Below are positions 25,866-35,069 of a stretch of 64,000 nt of DNA, in pieces. The DNA is from Echinostoma caproni (taxonomy: Eukaryota; Platyhelminthes; Trematoda; Plagiorchiida; Echinostomatidae). The translations under genes were made by a program, and so were the position numbers. How positions within the stretch are numbered: position 1 is the first letter of the stretch; each line of letters opens with the position of its first letter. The stretch covers positions 1 through 64,000 of the forward strand of contig UZAN01039692.1 of NCBI GenBank assembly GCA_900618425.1. Direction: 5' to 3'. A model generated the notes under the pieces. The model was not told where the DNA came from, made no database searches, and worked only from the letters and a program-made list of their open reading frames with translations.

Positions 25866-27553
25866 ATCATGATTGTTTCGCAAACGTTTGCAAGCAACTT
25901 ATTACGCAAATCGGAGGTTCCAACGTATTAACGGAAATAATGAAAATCCTATCTATCTCATCGTTGTAAGGTTCACAAATTTATAAATGCCACTGCACTT
26001 CGGTTGATGAAGTTGTCATATGATTAAAGTAGGAGGCCAAAATACACTGTGTCGAGTTTACGATTTAAACACTTTTTGGTAGTCAGAAATTTATTCTCAG
26101 TATAATCCCCCCACTGGCTGAATTTCTGACAAAATTGTGTGAGACATTCATTGCGCTACTTTAATAAATGCATCAATACGCATATATACAAAATATTATC
26201 ACAAGTACTGTTTTTGCTCGAATGCGCTAATACTGTTTCAATAGCTTTGTTTTGTTTGCCTTCATAGTAGACCGCTTCGCTTTGACCCGGCTCAAAAGCA
26301 CCAAGTAGGGCCTTATGCGGTTCACCACTGAGAGTACTGGGGCTTAGGCTACTGGCTTCCATGTCCATGGGGCTCATCCCGTCTGCTAGTCATCACATAG
26401 GAGTTTGCTATGAAAAGAGTCCAGTCAGTTCATTGAAATCGTTTTGCATTCGGAGCATTAATTTAGTTTATTCACTCCTTTGTCTTAATGGGCAACATTC
26501 CATAGTACTACACCTAAAGCGTAACCCAACGCAGTACGCCGGACACACAGGACAATCTGTTGGTAAAGGTCTACCTCAATTAACAAATGACTCCATGTAA
26601 CCAGACATTAGAACATTCTCCTCCGTTATTCATTTCAACATAGTCGGAACAAACAATCTCCCAGGTGCGGCGTACGCGTAAAACATGAAAACACCTCAGA
26701 CACATGATTCACCATAAAAATAATTCGGTTTTACGTCTCAATAGAACGGTTTGTTTTATGAACCAACAGCAAATCCCACTTATTTCCTGTATGGGGTTGC
26801 TTTGCAGACGTTTATTCATGCTTCCATTTGTATTCTTGTGTTCTTACGTCCGAAGTAAAACATCCGACATGAAACACAAAACCCTTTTAGTCAAACTCAT
26901 GGCATTTATCTTGAATAATAGTATAATATGTTTTTACATAACAAATGTGATGCTAGATGAGGAATCTACAACATATGATTTATTTATAAAAATTTTCATA
27001 ACAAAACTGAAATTAAAAAACTTCACTCAGAAACAGAAAAATCCATCGTCCATTTAGGTATGCATGATCTGCTGAGAACAAACCTTTTGTGGTATGAACA
27101 GGTATCACCTTGTCATTTTACATTTTTTGGGCAAATATTTATAATACACTATCGCCTCTACCGTCAAATGAAAGTCATATCAGCTTGAGCAAGCGAAGGA
27201 AATCTTGCATTGTTGGACTTGAGAGAGTGTTTTAACACGTGATGTCTCGGTAGCTTTTATCGTTAAAGAGAATTTGTACACAAACGTCTAGCGTGACAGG
27301 CAGATCTGCCATTCTCTAATTGCCGTCATAAAACACGATTAACACACTGTATGTAACCTTATATCTCTTTTCGAATGTTTGTGTCTGCCTATGCAAATTT
27401 ATGGCATATTGTGTATTGTATTAAAGAAAAGCTTCCTATAATTTGTCTTTTGCTCTGAAACACCCTAATTACTCTTTCCATGTACTCTTTTTTTCTTTAT
27501 TTTATTTCGTTTTATTTCCTGTTATTGAATATACAGAGATACAATTCCTCACG

Positions 27554-27683
27554 AAGGGGAAAGCGGCGAATCAAAAGGGCTTCCATTCAACACACAATGG
27601 AGAAAGTCGGCGGTGGTGGTGGGATTTGAACACACATCCCCAGGGTGATAATTTAGTGACGTTAACACTGGACCACCACCACC
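27554..27683 (-). mobile_element. tRNA-derived SINE copy (family 2)
   Basis: Read on the minus strand, the head (27683 down to about 27612) has a GGTGGTG acceptor arm pairing perfectly with CACCACC. It has an A-box-like GGTCCAGTGTTAACG and the B box GTTCAAATCCC. An anticodon-arm region follows the tRNA pattern with loop TTATCAC. The tail reads ACTTTCTCC, TGTGTGTTG and AAGCCCTTT, parallel to the plus-strand copy at 22656-22788. Head and tail conservation between two unlinked copies supports a SINE. The head resembles Glu/Asp-type tRNAs by eye, but the isotype is uncertain. Confidence 0.6.
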
Positions 27684-27689
27684 GCCCGT

Positions 27690-28840
27690 GACCCTGTAGT
27701 TTGTTAAAATTTGCGTATTTTCACGTTTCCGCTTCTCTCGCGTTGAGTGACACAGTGTCAACTGATATCTTTGCATGTGATTTTGAGTGCAAGGGAAGGT
27801 TGAAAACAAAACAGTAAGGAATGAAGAAGGTGCGTAATAATGACGGCAGTAACCGTGAAACTGTTCGCTCAGTGGGAATCTTGAGGTTTATTTGGTCGCT
27901 AACAAATCCATCAAGACGCCTTATAGAAAAACATTCCTATTCCTGCAGTTACACAAGAATTTGGACAGCTTTGTGAAAAAGTCACCCTTGTATGATAAGG
28001 ATGGAAACAGACTTAAACGTGATCGATTCAGAAAACGGTCAAGTATTCTGTGGATTGGTGGACTACATCAGGCGGCGAAGAATTCAGCTGGTTTTTTTAG
28101 CTTTAGCGTGAGACCAACCACTCTGTTTACTGCAAATGTCGAGGATAAAATAATAGTTATGTTGTCCCGGTATGAACGTTGTTATTAATACAGAGTACAT
28201 CAGTGAGGAAGAATGGGTCGGATGATCACAAAAGAGAGTAGTAATACGGATTAATGAGTCTTTCCTCTGAGGTCCAGAGTTTCACCTCTAATACATCGAA
28301 ATATTTATTACGCAAAACCTATGAAGATGACCAAAAAGGTTCATCAGTATATGTATGGGCTCCATTAGCATTTTAAAGTGTAAATACGCATGCAAGGAGC
28401 TAAATTTATTAGTTATTTCTTTTCGGCATTGGCTCTGTGATTTCTTCTATTTGTATTGCTACTTTCGGACACAAAATGAAAGAATATCAATTAAACTAAA
28501 CACTGATGTACAAACGATTAAATGAAATAAATATATTCTCAATATTAGATCCGTATGGGAATATTTGGATTAGCTACAACTGGAGAAAACCAAAAACAAC
28601 AATTAGCGGTTGACGTCGTTTCGACCATCTTGGAAGGCATTTTTCAATATATCACATGAGACAGATGCATATATAAGACGGTGATAGCACGGATATCTGA
28701 TTGACCAATTATAGTTCACTTGATGAAAATCATAGATTCGCGTAACATGATCACATGACGCTAGCGGCAGAAAATATTAGCGGTAGTGGCTATACGAAAT
28801 GCAAGCCAAACGTCATATTATCCCTATCACCCCGCTCTGT
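27690..28840. other. Non-coding region; no gene recognised
   Basis: No gene is seen. A 98-codon frame at 27892-28188 (plus) matches nothing I recognise. Around 28610-28640 the minus strand reads GGTCGAAACGACG. That resembles the GAAAC part of a hammerhead or the 3' parts of Penelope-like elements, but the rest of either structure is absent. Confidence 0.5.
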
Positions 28841-28842
28841 TT

Positions 28843-28904
28843 TTCATGTCGAGCCATCGCCCAATGGATGGCCGAATTTCTATAACCGCTCCGCCACAAA
28901 ATAG
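28843..28904 (-). mobile_element. Family 1 SINE head fragment
   Basis: On the minus strand, TTTTGTGGCGGAGCGGT (28901-28885) matches the head of the 31.5-kb element (TTTTGTGGAGGAGCGGT, 31663-31647) at 16 of 17 positions. An A-box-like TGGCGGAGCGG lies inside it. The sequence then diverges, and no hammerhead core follows. I read it as a truncated or strongly diverged copy. Confidence 0.4.
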
Positions 28905-29058
28905 TCAACTATTTATAGTATGAAGCTCGGATTAGCCCATTAAATCGTTCAAAAACACCGGGCACTCGTAATGGTCTTGCATGTTGGTTTCTCTCCGTGG
29001 GATATCATCAATCCCCTACTAGTTTATTTACATGTAATGCCATCGCGAGTGCCTGGTA

Positions 29059-29077
29059 CCTCTGAACAATCGAACGG
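29059..29077 (-). mobile_element. Short family 1 SINE fragment
   Basis: CTCTGAACAATCGAACGG on the plus strand is nearly identical to CTCTGAACAATCGAATGG at 31573-31590, the B-box flank of the near-intact element. It therefore marks a minus-strand fragment immediately upstream of the plus-strand copy at 29105. Confidence 0.45.
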
Positions 29078-29104
29078 TCTAAATTGATTGAGCCATTCGC
29101 ACAA

Positions 29105-29276
29105 GGTGATGACCATCACCCGTATAGCTCAAGGGTTTGAAGTCCTGACCCGAATATTGGTGGTTCGATTCCTGATAGCGACACAAAACGTACGCACTGC
29201 TAACGAGTCCCAAGTAAGACGAAACAGCTTTCCAGTGCTCTCTGTCGGTTATCAGAAGCATTTCCATCGCATGTAA
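29105..29276 (+). mobile_element. tRNA-headed SINE copy carrying a hammerhead (family 1)
   Basis: The copy is about 170 bases long. It opens with a tRNA-like Pol III head: A-box-like TAGCTCAAGGG at 29125-29135 and B box GGTTCGATTCC at 29162-29172, with normal tRNA spacing. A hammerhead-like module at 29172-29255 follows, then the tail CATTTCCATCGCATG, which is shared with the opposite-strand copy at 31463-31665. The layout (Pol III promoter, then hammerhead, then short 3' tail) matches what is known for the schistosome Smalpha-type SINE-like elements. Assignment to a named family would need a database. Confidence 0.7.
29172..29255 (+). ncRNA. Type I hammerhead ribozyme, core-mutated
   Basis: Helix I is well preserved in three blocks: CTGATA/TATCAG (29172/29250), CGACA/TGTCG (29179/29243) and GCACTG/CAGTGC (29194/29233). 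An internal loop lies between the last two. The core reads CTAACGA (29200-29206), where CUGANGA is required, so the essential G5 is mutated to A. Helix II is GTCC-CAAGTA-AGAC with one broken pair. GAAA (29221-29224) is intact. Helix III is minimal (A-U plus a C opposite T around loop AGCT), and the scissile triplet is TTC (29230-29232). The structure is convincing. Cleavage should be abolished or very weak because of the G5 change. Confidence 0.75.
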
Positions 29277-31462
29277 ATAGTCAAATGTGGTTTCAATTAT
29301 GTGTTTACATTTATAGAGAAGATAAAATAATAATCTCTCATAATAATCTCAACAAAACGATGATATTCTTCTATGTGGAATCCTTATATAAAAGCGGACG
29401 ACTGATAGTAACAGGTGACTACACATTTTTTAGTGCCTGACAATATTTGCTTCAGAATTCCTATGGAAATGTTGAAAAAGCTCATTCTCACATGCTTGCT
29501 TATTGACAAAATGTTGATGATCAGATTTACAATCAAATTGACGGGATAGCTGTATTAAGTCCCACAGTGTAATATGTTTCTCCACCGAAACTGATACCAG
29601 TTGAAAATTATTATTGGGAATTTTGATGTCAAATGTAAGTAACTTGTTTGTGGTTCTCCCATCATTCATGTACGTCTTTTCAACCAGTTCAATGCATGTC
29701 ATCGAGATATTCGTTTCCCTCGTGAATTAGAGGAAAACGAACAATTAAAGGTCTCTTTCGTGTTTTTAACAAAGTGAGATCAAGGCACACTCCTGTAAAG
29801 TGTTTTCAGCATCACATGGACTGCACAGTATACGTACTTTGTATTTATTTGACTGAAATACAGACGCTACCTGGTCAGGTGTCCATCAAACCAATCGCTT
29901 AAGATTTGCAGTGCTTATGCATTGCAGTTCGAGACCCATTCCATAAATGACATGTTTCAGTCAAATTGTTCTTCGAAAACCTTTAATGATAAAAACAGGT
30001 GGTTGAGGTTCAACGTAATCAAAAGCATGCCCGTACTTCGAACTAAAGTTTACATTGTCCGCTTTAAGGGTCGTATAACACAAAATATTCTCAAAAGAAC
30101 ATCTAACCAAACCAATCTTCAGAAAGTTTACCACGGCCCCACTTTTTATTCGTACGAATGCCTGGTCATTATTGTTTCAGAAAGCAAAAGATAAGCTGCT
30201 TCATCAGGCTAAATATTTTAACTTGACTTCTAGTGTGTGATGCATTGGCCACACGACTGAACCATTAACAAATCGTATTGACGAACACTGTCCTGCGACT
30301 GTTCCAGAAGGAATGGTTGGGTGCATTGACAGCTTGTTTCTCAGTCACCTCATCAATAGCAGCAGCTTGTAAATAAATCGGATGCCTTCAAAATAATTCA
30401 CATTATATTCTGGATGCATTGTGGAAGAATAAGAAGACACCTTTTACTCACAGGTGACATGGAGCATTCACATTTTCGATCCTAAACTCTACAAACACAG
30501 GAAGCTATCATAAACACTGTTAACCTGCCCAGGACACCGGAGAGATTTTACATGAAGGAGAGCATCAACCCTATCCCCATAACCGCCTCTACCTTGCATC
30601 GCCCTCTGTGTTCTTGCTTCCTACGTTCTCCTTTGATATTTTTAGTTATATCACATGATCTGCATGACTTATGGTTTCTACATCTAGCGCAAGATTATCC
30701 GTATCTCGTGTCTTAAGTGATAACAATCATCAAAGCTTGAGACACCGGATCTGATTAGACTTCCAGAATCACGTTAGATCAAACGATCCCATCAATGATT
30801 ACCGACCAGTTGGTTGGAACTGTAGTGACGGGCATTTTACGCGTGAAGACATGCATCAATAAGAGCTCGAATAAGAGGTAAACTGGAGTTTTATACTTAT
30901 TGACCGTGTAGTCAAGTGAAAAATCGTCACTTAAAAATCAATAAAGTCAACATCAATTGAACAATTATCGTGGCTGTTATGAAATGAAATGGTTAATTAT
31001 AAAACTGAGGAAAGGAAAATATGGTTATTTTTGTAGTTGGAGTAAGAAGTGAAGCAAAATACTGCTTGGTACTTTATCGACTGGATCAATGAGGCATAGT
31101 TGTTCGTAACGAAAAATCGTTCTGCTTGGAAATGTATGCTGCGATGTTTTTTCCGATCCAATGCCAGTAATCTGTCTGATAGAAATTTATGTGGGCTACT
31201 TGTTTATTCTGCTTTGGGTAATCCATCACCGTTTTTTGTTGTGTCCCATGCACACAAAAAGTGATTTTATCATGCACTCCTGTGAAAGTTGATTTGTTTA
31301 ACATGCGAATAAGTTGTTGATTGAGAGTATCCTAATCATGAAACGTGTCAGTTACACGAACACACTAGAATAAGAATGCACCTTTACGACTCACACTCGG
31401 TTCGTTTTCTGTTTTATCTAGGAAGGCGATATAGACACATCACTATTAAATTGTATTGAACA

Positions 31463-31665
31463 ATGGAGGTACATTCAAATGCGATGGAAATGTTTGTGAT
31501 GAACGACAAAGAGCAATGGACAGCTTTTTCGTCCTGTTTGGGACTCATCAGCAGTGCATACGTTTCGTGTGTCTCTGAACAATCGAATGGACTTCATATC
31601 CATCGCAGAAAACATGACGAAATGCGTCTCACTAACCGAGGTTCACACCGCTCCTCCACAAAAGG
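31463..31665 (-). mobile_element. tRNA-headed SINE copy with near-intact hammerhead (family 1)
   Basis: On the minus strand the copy starts near 31665 with TTTTGTGGAGGAGCGGT, which contains an A-box-like TGGAGGAGCGG. It continues through a B-box-like CATTCGATTGTTC (about 31590-31578) and then the hammerhead at 31573-31505. It ends with CATTTCCATCGCAT (about 31490-31475), shared with the copy at 29105. It is inverted relative to that copy and lies about 2.2 kb away. No protein is encoded, so mobilisation would depend on a LINE in trans. Confidence 0.7.
31505..31573 (-). ncRNA. Type I hammerhead ribozyme with minimal helix III, core intact
   Basis: Read on the minus strand, helix I is GCACTG (31557-31552) opposite CATTGC (31518-31513), pairing at five of six positions, with an outer GACA/TGTC block beyond an internal loop. 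The core CTGATGA (31551-31545) is perfect. Helix II is GTCC-CAAACA-GGAC with four perfect pairs and a hexaloop close to that of schistosome hammerheads. GAAA (31530-31527) is perfect. Helix III is only two positions around loop AGCT: A-U pairs, and the next position is A opposite G. The scissile triplet is GTC. All catalytic residues are present, so self-cleavage is plausible, but the weak helix III may require dimerisation as in other short-helix-III hammerheads. Confidence 0.8.
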
Positions 31666-31679
31666 TCTCTGTTGACTAC

Positions 31680-34470
31680 CGTATTGAGCGTACTTTTCCA
31701 TTTCACCATTCCCTGTCACCTAATCAGCTTTCAAGCGGCGATGCCATGCTTTTCATTTTCTTGTCACTTGATTATTATTTTCTTAATTCATCTATTACGG
31801 TTTTTCTTACGAAATGAAAAACCAGCGTGACTTGTTCATATTCTGTCTTGATTGGATCAAAATAACAGTATTCCGACGCAACATCATTCTCGTAAATCCA
31901 CTTTTAAATTTGGTGTTGCAGTTCTGTAATGGAGTTGACCTATAAATTCCCTGCCTCGTTTTTTCACCAGTTACGACAAAGTTAAGTTTGCAACGGTTTT
32001 CTTCCATGATGGATCAAATGTCTGTCTTATTTGTATTGTGGTTTCATAAAGCAGTTAGACACCTTGTGTTCCGTTGTTTAGAATTATTCGCCCAGAAAGA
32101 AAATAAATGTCGCAGAGGTCATATATGTGACTTATTTACATTAGTTGCATACACAAGGCGCGTTCAATTCAACATTAGAGCAGAGTGGGGTTAAATAATG
32201 AAATAAGTATAATGGTAGTAAGTAGAGCAAAAGCTCCTGTTTCAAAACCATATGTTTGGGATCCCGGATTCTCCAGAAACATCAAATAAGCATCCTCAAA
32301 TTTCTGATAGGACGCAAGTGACAGACTTCACCAGCAATTTACGGGATAACCAATCACGCAGTATCACATTTGGACATCCGCTAGTACCCCGAAGGCCTTC
32401 GACTTAGTCTGACGCTAAAGTCCATTGGGTTAATTACGTATTTTTTTCTCTCCAAATTATATCACAGATCCGCAGTTTCTTTTCCGACCACGGTCTGAGT
32501 TGACAGGCCATTTTAGTTCTGGGAGGTACCCTGTCTCACTCCTCACATTGTTTATTTGTGGTCATTTGTGTTTCATCCACAGCAAATGGCATCACTTCGT
32601 TCACGATCGCACTCTTAGTTATAATTTGTTCCACGCCTTTTCACGAGAGTCATGGAATTCCATGTCCTGTGAGTACTGCATCAATTAATTCGGGAAAACA
32701 ACGGGATTTAAGTCGATTGTATTATGCCCGACACCCAAAGCATTTTTTAACCTGATGCGTGTTGCCCTGATTCCGAAGTTCATCCTTCAATTACACATCA
32801 TTAATTGATGTCCTTGTTCTTTACTTTTCCTCCCCTCTCTCCTGGACCTTTCATGTAACAATCCGTTCTCCACGTGTAAATAGACCTTTATTTTGTGTTT
32901 AATACTAGACGCTTTTCTATATACAGAAGTTTGCAAATAAAAAAAACTAGACAAGGATCAAATATACTCCTTTTGGTGATGAATTTGCAGTTGAGATGAG
33001 TTCATTTTCTGATGTCTTACTAATCGTATTCAAAGTATGGTGATTGAGTTCATGAATTGTACAATTTACTGACCCATCACTGGTTCGCTATTTTACACCC
33101 GATACTTGCCGTTTTTGTCATGGTCGCAGTGTGCAGGAAATCTCATTTGCGCTGCCAACTCTTCTGTCCCGTCAGTGGCCAGCACAAACTGCAAATCATC
33201 TTTATCAAGGCATCCTCCTCGCTAATAGCATATCTAGCAAACGTTTTTTCTTGAGCACTTAGCATCTGTACACCCTCTTTTTTTTACATTTTCCCCTCCT
33301 ACAGTCTTCACGAGCGATGAACGGATTATAAATGTTTAATACTTATCTTCTGATACTTTTCTCCTGCTCAAGGGTTTCTGATTTTCGATCTACCTTATCC
33401 AAGTACATTAGGATCAGACACAGCTAATAAATATATTTGGAAGATTCACAGTCAAAACATCCAATTTGATTGCCTGATACCTTTATCGAATAACTGCCTT
33501 GACTGAGTAAAAATTTATCAGGTCACTGAATATTCTATAAGTGGGCCACTGTACACATTTATGTCGTTTTTCTCAGTTCTTATGACGACTTTCCCTAATC
33601 TTAGACACGCTTATGTTGGATCTTTTAGTAAAACCATTCTGCGTTTGTCTAAATTTGGAAACTTAGCAACTACTTGCACACAAAGTTGCGCAAACAACCT
33701 CCTTGAATTCGTTTGTATTTGTTTTGTAACCTCATGTGTGCAACCTAATCCATGCTGAGTGTGGCAGGCGCTAACAGTACCGCACACATCTTTATGGTGG
33801 CAGAGATTTATTATTTAACTGATCGTTGTCATTTGGCCGAAGTCAACGTTTATACATCTATGCGCGTTTGTTCAGGTGCATGCGCACGGATAGACGTGCG
33901 CATATGAGAGATCGTGTTCGATAGATGCGGTGAATTAGGCGCGCACAATTGCATATACACAACACCCTAGACACAACCCTGGGCTCGGTAGGAATGCCGT
34001 AAAGTGCATATACCCGAGTCCAATCACGATCGTCTCAAGGTCACGGGATCAGAAATGATGCTTAGGTTCCAGCTAATATCACACAACGCGAAAAGGGGAA
34101 ATTTAATGCAATATGTGTGATGTGACACTTTTGTGTTAGTGATTTATATTTTCAGCTTTAATATAACTGTTACTCATGCTCTGTAGGATAAGATTTTCAC
34201 CTATGTTCTCTCGTGTTACTCAACATCCTGAATACGGTGGATACATATGATTTGATCAGCGCAGTAATTTCGTCGAGTTCGTGAATGTTGTGGATAATAC
34301 TGTTTAGATAACTTGATCAATTTGTTCAGACAACTTTATTGTTTGTAAGAATATCTATGAAAACCAGTGAAATGCGTCTTTTGCAATCGAATAGAAATCC
34401 AGACTTTTTGTACCTCAACGTTCACGTGCGCGACAGTACCACTTTCTGGACGAACGGCTGTCTGGTTGTG
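31680..34470. other. Non-coding region; no gene recognised
   Basis: No gene is supported. A short GC-richer patch with alternating GCGCAT/TGCGCA motifs lies at 33855-33945. The rest is AT-rich and unannotated. Confidence 0.5.
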
Positions 34471-34574
34471 TGTCTGTTCCCTCACATGTGCATATATATA
34501 ATCACAGGGCTGTCCTGTTATATGGAAACTGGCACATGTGTTCGACCAGGCAACGTAAGTTTCTTGCCCCTCCC

Positions 34575-34680
34575 CCTCCTTCGCCCATGCAACCTGCGCA
34601 CAGAACCGAATGGTCACTAGATAGATTGCGCACGAAAGTAGCACAGGACAGGGAGGCATGGCAATGTCTGGCTGGAGGTA
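34575..34680 (+). mobile_element. Possible LINE C-terminal coding relic
   Basis: An open frame from 34470 to 34952 contains EWSLDRLRTKVAQDREAW. The W...L...AQDR..W pattern resembles the extreme C-terminus of CR1/RTE-type fluke LINE polymerases. The rest of the 160-residue frame does not resemble a protein I know. This is weak evidence. A chance frame is the alternative. Confidence 0.2.
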
Positions 34681-34989
34681 AACTGCTTGTAAAAGTGCAC
34701 GTTCATCGCCTATGTGATGCGAATGTCAGATGGGTTGCATACCACTACCCGTCTCCCATCATTCTATTGTGTTCGTGTGCCTGGATGTCTGCAACTTTAT
34801 CCGAAATCTTCAATTGCACCAACCCACAGCACAGCTTGGTGTTCGGACCAATGAAGCTCATTTTCACACACCACGATAGACGTCATGATCACTCAGACAT
34901 AAACGAACAACCGTACCCGAACTTTGGCTCAGCATTCGAAGAAGGAACTTAAAACACTAAGATCGGTGAGGGCCGGATGATTAACGTAG

Positions 34990-35065
34990 GTGGGAACTGA
35001 CACCTAGACAGGGCGAAACTCGTCCAAACTAGTAGAGTGTGATTTCGTCCCAATGTGGATATCTG
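34990..35065. ncRNA. Degenerate hammerhead-like segment
   Basis: On the plus strand, CTGACA (34997-35002) is followed by CCT-AGAC-AGG, GC and GAAAC (35015-35019), resembling a hammerhead with two core bases lost. On the minus strand, CTGCAGA followed by ATCC-ACATT-GGGAC and GAAA has a similar plan. Neither has a complete core or a paired helix I. It may be a relic of another ribozyme-bearing repeat, or chance. Confidence 0.2.
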
Positions 35066-35069
35066 CAGG

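Larger units (their letters stand above)
22790..27550. other. Non-coding region; no gene recognised
   Basis: No coding gene is supported. Between about 24.3 and 25.1 kb the base composition shifts and there is a diverged 33-bp tandem pair (24729). A 43-codon frame opening MPTSRFTSGTSVSIND starts at 24945, which might be a retroelement relic. A perfect 8-bp inverted repeat with a palindromic centre lies at 25840. The remainder is plain AT-rich sequence. Confidence 0.5.

Noticed and set aside
28610..28645. Minus-strand GGTCGAAACGACG as a hammerhead
   Set aside because: There is no CUGANGA box at the right distance upstream and no helix II.
34470..34952. 160-codon open frame as a host gene
   Set aside because: Low-complexity histidine/proline stretches, no recognised domain, and at best a short LINE-like motif in the middle.
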